A stretch of DNA of 6,114 nt, from assembly GCA_035525055.1 (NCBI GenBank), contig DATLEZ010000013.1:1-6114 (forward strand), given 5' to 3'. Below, piece by piece: positions 1-5,022 of this stretch. Position 1 is the stretch's first letter. Every line of letters starts with the position of its first letter. The stretch is from DATEEG01 sp035525055. GTDB taxonomy: Bacteria; Actinomycetota; Acidimicrobiia; Spongiisociales; ZC4RG35. Under the pieces are notes generated by a model that saw nothing but the letters and a program-made list of their open reading frames with translations, was not told the DNA's origin and searched no databases. Position numbers and translations under genes: made by a program.

Positions 1-1
1 C

Positions 2-145
2 CAGTCGGTCAACGACGAGCCACAGGCGCCGTTCGGAGGTGTGAAGGGAAGCGGCTACGGGAGGTTCGGCGGCGATGCAGCTCTCGACGAGTTCACCGAC
101 CTCCGTTGGATCAACATCCAGCGGGTCCCCCGCACCTACCCATGA
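2..145 (+). CDS. Aldehyde dehydrogenase, C-terminal 47 residues (partial)
   Basis: This is the 3' end of a gene that begins left of the window; the frame is open from position 2 to the TGA at 143-145. The peptide contains DEPQAPFGGVKGSGYGRFGG, the conserved C-terminal segment of NAD(P)-dependent aldehyde dehydrogenases, followed by FTDLRWINIQ. In the family this segment contributes to the oligomerisation and substrate-entrance region; the catalytic Cys and Glu lie upstream and are not visible. The DEPxxPFGGVKxSGYGRFGG wording is closest to the vanillin, benzaldehyde and salicylaldehyde dehydrogenase branch, so oxidation of an aromatic aldehyde to the acid is a reasonable guess, but the substrate cannot be set from 47 residues. 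The end, RTYP then stop, is of normal length, so the gene is not truncated on this side. It is probably chromosomal backbone flanking the tRNA scar at 348-391. Confidence 0.9.
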   Translation, partial: QSVNDEPQAPFGGVKGSGYGRFGGDAALDEFTDLRWINIQRVPRTYP

Positions 146-221
146 CGCCGGGCGGGACGTCGGCCTGACGGCGACCCGGAGATCCGGCGCGATAAAGACC
201 AACCCCGGTCGAAGCAACGAA

Positions 222-236
222 GGCTCCGAAGGAGCC
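222..236 (+). terminator. Short hairpin after the aldehyde dehydrogenase gene
   Basis: GGCTCC (222-227) and GGAGCC (231-236) form a perfect 6-bp stem with a 3-nt GAA loop, 76 bases after the dehydrogenase stop codon. No T-run follows, so it is at best a U-less terminator of the kind proposed for high-GC bacteria. It could equally be a chance palindrome in GC-rich DNA. Confidence 0.3.
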
Positions 237-306
237 GCCCCGTCACGCCGCCCCGTCACGCTCTCTCCCTCAGAACTCGTTAGAAGATCGGCCTCGAACG
301 CGACAT

Positions 307-338
307 GGCCCCGGTCAGGAATCGCTCTGACCAGGGCC
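307..338 (-). terminator. Strong hairpin just 3' of the tRNA fragment
   Basis: Positions 307-318 pair with 327-338 as a 12-position stem having a single mismatch (312 against 333) and an 8-nt loop (319-326). The core is GGTCAG against CTGACC. It begins 10 bases beyond the 3' end of the minus-strand tRNA fragment, where a tRNA transcript would terminate. A T-run is absent. Its position supports the idea that the left flank is the native downstream region of the tRNA gene. Confidence 0.45.
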
Positions 339-347
339 GTTCGTTCG

Positions 348-391
348 TACCGGGGGCGGGATTTGAACCCGCGACCTTCGGGTTATGAGCC
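348..391 (-). tRNA. 3' fragment of a CAU-anticodon (Met-type) tRNA; probable attachment site
   Basis: On the minus strand the sequence reads, in tRNA order: anticodon loop CTCATAA (389-383, anticodon CAU), 3' anticodon-stem strand CCCGA (382-378), variable loop AGGTC (377-373), T-stem GCGGG (372-368), T-loop TTCAAAT (367-361), T-stem CCCGC (360-356), acceptor 3' strand CCCCGGT (355-349) and discriminator A (348). CCA is not encoded; the next bases are CGA. The 5' side fails: the bases before the loop are GTCGG, not the TCGGG needed to pair with CCCGA, and no D-arm or 5' acceptor strand follows. The match to a tRNA therefore stops at about 391. CCC next to the anticodon loop recalls the three G-C pairs of initiator tRNA, but elongator tRNA-Met cannot be excluded. 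Such 3' fragments are left at one end of elements that integrate into tRNA genes by tyrosine recombinases. Confidence 0.8.
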
Positions 392-507
392 GACAGCAGC
401 CCTCCAGAGGGCGCTTATTGGTGACCCTGATTAGCGATACTCAAAATCTGGATGATTCGGAGTGACTGCTAACGGGTGATGCCTCATTTCACCCAATGTC
501 TGGTCGT

Positions 508-527
508 TGGCATCAGTCTGGCATCAG
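508..527 (+). repeat. Two direct copies of TGGCATCAG
   Basis: TGGCATCAG occurs at 508-516 and again at 519-527, starts 11 bp apart, or about one helical turn. The repeats lie 117 bp inside the inferred element end. Phased short direct repeats near an attachment site can be arm-type integrase sites, but a pair alone does not prove this. Confidence 0.5.
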
Positions 528-675
528 GGGAAGCAGGTCGGATCCGCCGGGGCGCGGATTGTGGCCACTCACAGTGATTTGGGGGGTCCCGGTCGTTGCA
601 GATCCTTCTTGCGGAGATGACTCGTTCTCTCACCCATCCAGGTCAGCATCGTCGGGGGGGCCAGTTCCTAGGGTA

Positions 676-788
676 GGCAAGCGTCGCCAGGCTTGCCGGC
701 CTGCTCATGGCGGCCGGTCCCGTCGAGTGTCTTCGACGCCAGGGCGAGCGGCCCTAGTGGTTAGGACTTTCGGCCGTGGCTTCGCGGC
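676..788 (+). promoter_or_regulatory. Three consecutive small hairpins upstream of the DoxX-like gene
   Basis: GGCAAGC (676-682) pairs with GCTTGCC (691-697) around an 8-nt loop. CGTCGA (721-726) pairs with TCGACG (733-738) around 6 nt. GCCGTG (773-778) pairs with CGCGGC (783-788) around 4 nt with one G-T pair. They sit 54 to 167 bases before the start codon and could form a structured leader or a terminator-like insulator. I do not recognise a known riboswitch. Random GC-rich DNA also makes such stems. Confidence 0.3.
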
Positions 789-825
789 ACCGATTTGCGA
801 AGACTTGGCGTTAACTATTCGACTT

Positions 826-833
826 GGAAGGGA
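826..833 (+). promoter_or_regulatory. Ribosome binding site choosing the ATG at 843
   Basis: GGAAGGGA ends 9 bases before ATG 843. The frame is open further upstream to a TTG at 795, but that TTG has no comparable site, so the ATG is preferred. Confidence 0.65.
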
Positions 834-842
834 ACAGCGCGC

Positions 843-2261
843 ATGAGAACCGAGATAGGCGACGATGGGCTGCTGCAGCTCCCGGGTGAGAGGGTGAAGG
901 CGGCGGCGATCGCTTTCACCCGCATCCTCTTGGGTGTGATGTGGTTGTTCGAGGTGACCGTGGGTCACAACTGGAAGATCGGCGGGTTGGGTTCGGGACC
1001 TAATCCCCGGTGGATGGGCCCGGGTGCTGGTGACGCGGTGCGTGAGGAGTCGGCTGGGGCGATCGCCGATGGCACCTACTCGTGGGCTGCGTGGGCGTTC
1101 GACAACATCATCATTCCCAACGCCGAAGTGTTCAGCTACGTGGTGATCGTCTTGCAGATCCTGTTGGGGATGGCGTTCATCGTCGGGTTTGCCGTCCGTC
1201 CATTGGCGGTTGCCGCTTTGGGGATGGATCTGAGCATCTTCATGCTGGGCAACTCCCGAATCCCGCCTTTCTTCATGGCGATGCATCTCTTCGTGCTCGT
1301 CACGGGCGCCGGCTACTACTTCGGACTTGACGGCTGGATCATGGAGAAGACCCGTCAGACGAAGAGCGGCGTGGTGCGGGCTCTGCGCTGGCTGATCGAC
1401 CTGCCCTTGTTCAGGCGGGCATACACGCCGTTCGCCGTGGCCGGACTCAGCCTGGTGGGGATGTTCTTCTTCCTCACCATCGTCACACGGGCTACTCCAC
1501 GGTTCGCCATGGTGGCCATGGATCTGACCGTGTTCTCAGGCCTGGCAGCCCTGGGGTTGTGGGCCGCCGATCGCTATGGCGACCGCCTCGGCTCACTGAC
1601 CGCGGTGCTCCGCATCTTCGTCGGCTTCAAGTTCCTCCATGAGATCTGGACCCGCACCTCGCCGGGGGTGAACGCCCTCCCTGGCTTCGCCGGGGTTGAG
1701 GCGCAGACCGAGGTGTTCAACTCCATCGTCGCCAACCACTGGTCGTTGTTCGCCGGCCTGGTCGAGACGCTCGTCCTCCCCGCCCTAGGACTGTGGGTCG
1801 TCGTGTTCGGGGCCATACAGCTGGTGGTGGGAGCGTCACTGATCGTGGGTTACCGCACCCGTCTCATGGCAGCGCTCGGAATGGTTTACCTGGGCGGTCT
1901 TTTGGTCCTGGGAATGACCAGGTATGCCCCGTTCCTGTTCGGGCTGCTTGTCGCGGTCATCGCCCTCGACGGTGGCCGACTCCTCAGCCTCGACCGGGTC
2001 CGGCAGGCGACACCGCGTTATGGGTTGCCCATCCCTCAACGGCTTGTGCCGGCGTTGATCGTTCTCGCCGCCATCAACGCTGTCGCAGCTGCGATCACCG
2101 CTTTCAGCGTTGGAATCACGCCCAACGGCTACACCGACTCTATGCGCTCGACGGTGACGGCTTTTGTGGCGATCTTCTCAGCGCTGTTCGCCTTTGTGGG
2201 ATGGCTCCAAGGGCACCCGGCGCTCGACCACCACCCAGCCGACCAGCCACAGGTGGTTTAA
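843..2261 (+). CDS. DoxX-like integral membrane protein with two tandem DoxX-type halves
   Basis: The 472-aa product is hydrophobic, with roughly eight to eleven membrane segments. It appears to be an internal duplication of the DoxX/DoxD four-helix fold. Half 1 spans about residues 20-165: it starts RILLG (R27), has a long extracytoplasmic loop of about residues 41-88, then LLGMAFIVGFAVRPLAVAAL (107-126) and ends near GLDGW (161-165). Half 2 spans about 250-385: it starts RIFVG (R257) and has VVGASLIVGYRTRLMAALGM (328-347) and ALDGGRLLSLD (374-384). A linker with two helices separates them and two more helices follow. Typical DoxX proteins are only 120-180 aa. DoxD is a thiosulfate:quinone oxidoreductase subunit, and other DoxX proteins are tied to redox stress; the role here is unknown. 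The RBS at 826-833 supports the start. It stands alone and converges on the SDR gene at 2466-3224. The C-terminal tail is His/Asp/Gln-rich and probably soluble. Confidence 0.75.
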   Translation: MRTEIGDDGLLQLPGERVKAAAIAFTRILLGVMWLFEVTVGHNWKIGGLGSGPNPRWMGPGAGDAVREESAGAIADGTYSWAAWAFDNIIIPNAEVFSYVVIVLQILLGMAFIVGFAVRPLAVAALGMDLSIFMLGNSRIPPFFMAMHLFVLVTGAGYYFGLDGWIMEKTRQTKSGVVRALRWLIDLPLFRRAYTPFAVAGLSLVGMFFFLTIVTRATPRFAMVAMDLTVFSGLAALGLWAADRYGDRLGSLTAVLRIFVGFKFLHEIWTRTSPGVNALPGFAGVEAQTEVFNSIVANHWSLFAGLVETLVLPALGLWVVVFGAIQLVVGASLIVGYRTRLMAALGMVYLGGLLVLGMTRYAPFLFGLLVAVIALDGGRLLSLDRVRQATPRYGLPIPQRLVPALIVLAAINAVAAAITAFSVGITPNGYTDSMRSTVTAFVAIFSALFAFVGWLQGHPALDHHPADQPQVV

Positions 2262-2380
2262 CTCGACGGTGCGGGCCTGATTCCGAATCAACTGGCGAGT
2301 CGGAAGGTCTTCCTGCCGCCACTCAGAGAGCAGACCTCTTCGGCTGGACGTTCGAGACGGAAGGGCCGGCCGCCAAGGAA

Positions 2381-2415
2381 ATCGTCGGTGACTACGGGTT
2401 TGTGGCACCGACGAT
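2381..2415. terminator. Hairpin between convergent genes, possible bidirectional terminator
   Basis: ATCGTCGGTG (2381-2390) and CACCGACGAT (2406-2415) form a perfect 10-bp inverted repeat with a 15-nt loop. It lies between the DoxX-like stop (2261) and the SDR stop (2466), where both transcripts should end. No T-run follows on either strand, so termination is inferred from position and stem strength only. The rest of 2262-2465 shows no gene. Confidence 0.45.
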
Positions 2416-2465
2416 GATCCTTCTCCCGGCGTCATCGGCGTCTTGCAGGCCGCGCATCGCCAGCT

Positions 2466-3224
2466 TCAGGGCGCTTCGGCTCGGTCGAGATCTGCGAGCC
2501 ACTCGTCGAACGTCACGCTCCCGAGGTGCGCATCATCGCCCGGCAGGAGCACGTTGCCGGCCATGGAAGGGCCGAAGGCCTTCGACCAGGTGGGGACGAC
2601 CGTCACTGAGCGTCCTCGTGCCACGAGCGTTCGACGGGCCATGTCGACCAGGTCCTGTGGTTCGGGGCCGGCGACGTCGATGTGGATCAGAGCCGGCACG
2701 CCAAGGGCTCTGTCGACGAGGACCTGGGCGACCTCGCGGGGTGCGATCGGCTGTACAAGAAGGGGCGCAATGTGGGCGGTGCCGTCGCACTCGCTCAGCT
2801 GGGCGAGCTTCCCTGCGAAGTCGTGGAACTGCGAGGCCCGGATGATGGTCCACGGAACTCGCCCTGCGATCACCAATCGCTCCTGCTCGCGCTTGCCTGC
2901 GAAGTGCGCATTCCCATCCACTCGGTCGACGCCGAGGATCGATAGCAGCACGTGATGTCCGACGCCGGCCTGCTCCCCCGCGTCGAGGAGGTTTCGCGTG
3001 GCGACACCGAAGCGCTCAATGGTCTCACGACGAGTCCCTGCCGAAGTGCTCGTCACGTCGATGACCGCGTCCACGCCGTCAAGCGCCCCCTCGAGTCCCG
3101 ACCCGGTCACCAGGTCGATGCCTACCGATCGGCTGATGCGCACGACGTGATGACCCATGCCTTCCAAGAGACCAACGGTGAGAGATCCGATGCTCCCGGT
3201 TGCGCCGGCTACGGCGATCCTCAT
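2466..3224 (-). CDS. NmrA-like atypical SDR, NAD(P)-binding oxidoreductase
   Basis: The 252-aa protein begins MRIAVAGATGSIG; GATGSIG (residues 7-13) is the glycine-rich turn of a Rossmann fold that binds NAD(P). Further family marks are the hydrophobic strand VDAVIDVTS (51-59), HVLLSILGVD (91-100) and WTIIRASQFHDF (125-136), typical of NmrA-like/SDR_a5 proteins. At the place of the usual YxxxK, this protein has HFAGK, with Phe108 and Lys111, so the catalytic Tyr is absent. Such members may act as NAD(P)H sensors or reductases with altered chemistry; no substrate can be named. The ATG at 3224 is preceded by AGGAGGAA (3238-3231) with a 6-nt spacer, a very strong site. It is transcribed alone, diverges from an Rrf2 regulator remnant and converges on the DoxX-like gene. 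Length is normal for the family and the frame is intact. Confidence 0.85.
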   Translation of the reverse strand: MRIAVAGATGSIGSLTVGLLEGMGHHVVRISRSVGIDLVTGSGLEGALDGVDAVIDVTSTSAGTRRETIERFGVATRNLLDAGEQAGVGHHVLLSILGVDRVDGNAHFAGKREQERLVIAGRVPWTIIRASQFHDFAGKLAQLSECDGTAHIAPLLVQPIAPREVAQVLVDRALGVPALIHIDVAGPEPQDLVDMARRTLVARGRSVTVVPTWSKAFGPSMAGNVLLPGDDAHLGSVTFDEWLADLDRAEAP

Positions 3225-3256
3225 GGCGACTTCCTCCTAGCTGGGCCCGACCCGCC

Positions 3257-3285
3257 ACAGTATTTCGGACTTCATAGGTCTGCAA
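3257..3285 (-). promoter_or_regulatory. Sigma70-type promoter of the SDR gene
   Basis: On the minus strand TTGCAG (3285-3280) and TACTGT (3262-3257) are separated by 17 bp. This would start transcription near 3250, giving a leader of about 25 nt that contains the strong ribosome binding site. The -35 box matches consensus at four of six positions; the -10 box is weaker. Confidence 0.5.
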
Positions 3286-3297
3286 TATCGGCGATAT
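3261..3297. promoter_or_regulatory. Overlapping dyads, probable operator of the Rrf2/SDR divergent region
   Basis: ATATCG-G-CGATAT (3285-3297) is a perfect 13-bp palindrome. An adjoining imperfect dyad pairs 3261-3270 with 3278-3287 (seven Watson-Crick pairs, one G-T pair, one mismatch within ten positions, plus one further pair) around a 7-nt centre. Together they cover the -35 box and spacer of the SDR promoter and reach the start of the broken Rrf2 gene. A divergent repressor commonly binds such a site; that Rrf2 bound here is inference. Confidence 0.45.
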
Positions 3298-3307
3298 GTT
3301 GGAGGGC

Positions 3308-3456
3308 GTGAAGCTGCCAAGTAGCACCGAGAGTGGGTTCTGCATTGCGCGGCGACCCTCGCTCAGCTCGAGCCGGGCGCGACCGTCACGACGGCACAGC
3401 TGGCCAGGTACTACGACCTGCCCGCAGCGCACCCGGCGAAGCGCATAGCCGGCTAG
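3308..3456 (+). pseudogene. Rrf2-family transcriptional regulator, N-terminal remnant with frameshift
   Basis: From GTG 3308 the frame reads VKLPSSTE. The next in-family residues, WVLHCAATLAQLEPG, are in a different frame beginning at 3334, then continue as ATVTTAQLARYYDLPAAHPA until TAG at 3454-3456. Removing two bases (one GA/AG unit of GAGAG at 3329-3333) restores a continuous Rrf2-type N terminus: the first helix and the winged helix-turn-helix, about 48 residues. Rrf2 proteins are usually 130-160 aa, so the wing, dimer helix and any Fe-S cysteines are gone. Weak traces such as LVR (from 3453) and RLAR (near 3490) suggest that the decayed gene continued to about 3500 with more indels. An in-frame ATG lies at 3296 inside the palindrome. 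GGAGGG (3301-3306) is too close to GTG 3308 to be a normal ribosome binding site, so the true start is uncertain. The gene was divergent from the SDR gene and likely its regulator. Confidence 0.75.
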
Positions 3457-3571
3457 TGCGCAGACCCCTGGCACGTTGGTCGCCGCGGCTCGCACGTGGT
3501 CGGTGACCATCAGCGTCCCTCCCTCACCGGAATCGGCCACCCCGGGCCGACTAGCGACCATTCCCTGCCAG
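3457..3571. other. Decayed stretch between the Rrf2 remnant and the MarR-GNAT promoter
   Basis: No intact gene is visible here. Scattered triplets resembling the rest of an Rrf2 protein appear in shifting frames, so the most economical reading is degraded Rrf2 coding sequence followed by the upstream region of the next operon. Confidence 0.4.
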
Positions 3572-3595
3572 ATAGTGGACGGCGTCCAGTATTCT
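3572..3595 (+). promoter_or_regulatory. Palindromic operator overlapping the -10 box of the MarR-GNAT operon
   Basis: TGGACG-G-CGTCCA (3576-3588) is a perfect 13-bp palindrome. Symmetry continues outward to 3572 and 3592 with one mismatch per side pair (3575/3589), so each half-site agrees at 9 of 10 positions. A candidate -10 box, TATTCT (3590-3595), overlaps its right arm; no good -35 box is seen. A repressor bound here would block transcription. Autoregulation by the MarR domain of the next gene is the simplest guess. Confidence 0.5.
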
Positions 3596-3631
3596 CGTGG
3601 AAATGAGAACACAGCTTGCTAGGAGACGTTC

Positions 3632-4546
3632 GTGACCGGGACGATCGACCTGGTTCGAGCGTTCAACCGTCGATGGACCGAACTCCTCGGTCTTCTCGAC
3701 CAGGGGCTGCTACAGACGTCGCATTCGCTCACGGAAGCGCGTGTGATCTTCGAGCTTGCACAACAGCCCGTCAATGAGCGCCTCGCTCTGCGGAATCGGC
3801 TCGGGATCGACGCCAGTTTCCTGACGCGTGTGCTCACCCGCCTCGAGGGCCGTGGCCTCGTCACCACAACACCGTCCACTGTCGATGGTCGTGCGCTCGA
3901 TCTTGCACTGACACAAACCGGGCAGGCTGCGTTCGCTCAACTCGATGAACGCTCCCGGGAACAGATCGCCGCGCTGATATCTCCGCTTTCAGCGAGCCAG
4001 AACCGAGACCTTGTCGAAGCGATGGGCGTCATCAGCCAGCTGCTGCGACCCGAACGAGCCGAGCGTTCCATCTCGATTCGCGGCCTACGTCCAGGCGATC
4101 TCGGTTGGGTCGTCCAACGTCACGGAGCCATCTACTTCGACGAGTTCGGCTGGAACACCGACTTCGAAGCTCTGATAGGGACGATTGTCACCGACTACCA
4201 CCTGCACCACAAGCCTGACCGGGAAGCCGCGTGGATCGTTGAGGTCGACGGTGCTCGCGCAGGATGCGTGTTCTGCTGCGAACGCGACGACACCACCGCT
4301 CAGCTCCGCATCCTGCTCGTCGAGCCATGGGCTCGCGGTCTGCACATCGGCAGCCGGCTCGTCGATGAGTGCCTCACCTTCGCTCGATCAGTCGGCTACG
4401 CCTCCATCACTCTCTGGACGAACGATGTCCTCGCTGCGGCACGACGCGTCTACGAGGCGGCTGGCTTCCGCCTTGTCGACGAGGAGCGACACCACAGCTT
4501 CGGCCACAACCTGACGGGCCAGAACTGGACTCTCGAGCTGACATGA
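3632..4546 (+). CDS. MarR-GNAT fusion: winged-helix regulator with C-terminal acetyltransferase
   Basis: The 304-aa protein joins two domains. Residues about 1-140 are MarR-like: LTEARVIFELA (33-43), then a recognition-helix region LGIDASFLTRVLTRLEGRGL (57-76) and a wing with TVDGRALDLALTQTG (83-97). Residues about 146-304 are a GNAT fold: ISIRGLRPGDLGWVVQRHG (147-165), AAWIVEVDGARAGCVFC (199-215), the acetyl-CoA-binding LLVEPWARGLHIGSRLV (228-244) with R235-G236 and G240, and AARRVYEAAGFRLV (269-282), the usual C-terminal GNAT motif. Such fusions are widespread in bacteria; the acetyl acceptor is generally unknown, and the MarR part probably binds the promoter palindrome at 3576-3588. GTG 3632 is preceded by AGGAGA (3621-3626) with 5 nt between. 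The stop overlaps the start of the next gene (ATGA), implying translational coupling. The frame is intact and of normal length. Confidence 0.88.
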   Translation: MTGTIDLVRAFNRRWTELLGLLDQGLLQTSHSLTEARVIFELAQQPVNERLALRNRLGIDASFLTRVLTRLEGRGLVTTTPSTVDGRALDLALTQTGQAAFAQLDERSREQIAALISPLSASQNRDLVEAMGVISQLLRPERAERSISIRGLRPGDLGWVVQRHGAIYFDEFGWNTDFEALIGTIVTDYHLHHKPDREAAWIVEVDGARAGCVFCCERDDTTAQLRILLVEPWARGLHIGSRLVDECLTFARSVGYASITLWTNDVLAAARRVYEAAGFRLVDEERHHSFGHNLTGQNWTLELT

Positions 4547-4896
4547 CCGCCTCCGCGCATCCCGCCTCGGGAGACGGCGTGATCGTGCGCATCTGGCACG
4601 GTTGGGCATCCAGGGACCAACTGGACGGCTACCCCGCCCACTTTCGCAACCGTGTCGTTCCCGTGCTGCGCGAACTCGACGGATTCAGGGAGGCGACGCT
4701 CCTTCGCCGCGAAGATGGCGCCTTCGTCGAGTTCACCGTGCTGACGGCATGGACATCGATGAAGGCCATCTCAGCCTTCGCCGGACAGGATCCGAGCAAG
4801 GCGGTCGTCGAACCTGAAGCAGTAGCCGCTCTCGACCACTTCGATACCCACGCCACTCACCACCAGACCATGGCGAACGAGACGACCAACCGATAG
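4543..4896 (+). CDS. Small ABM-like (antibiotic biosynthesis monooxygenase-type) alpha-beta barrel protein
   Basis: The 117-aa protein opens with a short disordered stretch, then VIVRIWHGWASRDQLDGYPA (13-32), VVPVLRELDGFREATLLRR (38-56), FVEFTVLTAWTSMKAISAFA (61-80) and KAVVEPEAVAALDHFDTHATHH (86-107, read as consecutive segments). This order of beta-alpha-beta-beta elements and the final His-rich strand fit the dimeric alpha-beta barrel ABM family. Members include quinol or heme-related monooxygenases and many proteins of unknown activity, so no substrate is given. It starts at ATG 4543, overlapping the TGA of the MarR-GNAT gene by 4 bp, with no separate ribosome binding site needed. It is the last gene of that operon. 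Being controlled with a MarR-GNAT protein suggests a role against a toxic small molecule, which is inference. Confidence 0.8.
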   Translation: MTASAHPASGDGVIVRIWHGWASRDQLDGYPAHFRNRVVPVLRELDGFREATLLRREDGAFVEFTVLTAWTSMKAISAFAGQDPSKAVVEPEAVAALDHFDTHATHHQTMANETTNR

Positions 4897-4911
4897 CTCC
4901 GACCCAAGAAC

Positions 4912-4941
4912 GGCAACACCGAACGACGCGTCGGTTGCGCC
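4912..4941 (+). terminator. Imperfect hairpin after the MarR-GNAT/ABM operon
   Basis: GGC (4912-4914) and ACCGA (4918-4922) pair in one register with TCGGT (4931-4935) and GCC (4939-4941), with a 3x3 internal loop and an 8-nt loop that is itself part of the palindrome CGACGCGTCG (4924-4933). It starts 15 bases after the stop codon. There is no T-run, so a terminator role is tentative. No gene is seen between here and 5022. Confidence 0.3.
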
Positions 4942-5022
4942 AAGAATCGGCGGATGTGGGGTCCGCCGGTCAGAGTCTGTCGGCTGGATGAGGATTGCTG
5001 GATGCGATCGGTACCCGAGTCG

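Larger units (their letters stand above)
392..842. other. Gene-free stretch between the tRNA fragment and the DoxX-like gene
   Basis: I see no convincing coding sequence here; open frames are short, have no credible family match and lack good ribosome binding sites. The first 120 bases are less GC-rich than the rest and contain a 14-bp palindrome GCCCTCCAGAGGGC (399-412), a hairpin GGGTGA/TCACCC (474-479/489-494) and a direct repeat at 508-527. Two G-runs lie at 581-586 and 654-660. Three further hairpins lie between 676 and 788. If the tRNA fragment is an attachment site, this stretch is the terminal, non-coding end of the integrated element. Confidence 0.6.

Noticed and set aside
348..420. 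A complete tRNA gene on the minus strand.
   Set aside because: The 5' anticodon strand does not pair (GTCGG against CCCGA) and no D-arm or 5' acceptor strand is found beyond 391.
751..779. CCCTAGTGGTTAGGAC resembles the 5' arm of a glutamate tRNA.
   Set aside because: No anticodon arm, T-arm (GGTTCGAATCC-like) or acceptor strand follows within a tRNA length, so it is a chance D-arm-like match.
795..842. An upstream TTG start adding 16 residues to the DoxX-like protein.
   Set aside because: The TTG has no Shine-Dalgarno site, while ATG 843 has GGAAGGGA at the right distance; the extra residues are not hydrophobic or family-like.
1793..2845. A 350-codon plus-strand frame across the end of the DoxX-like gene and the SDR gene.
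   Set aside because: It is very Arg/Gly/Pro-rich, lies antisense to or out of frame with two good genes, and has no family-like motif.
3079..3510. A possible minus-strand gene starting at ATG 3510 behind GGAGGG.
   Set aside because: It overlaps the Rrf2 remnant and the start of the SDR gene out of frame, and the peptide shows no recognisable pattern.
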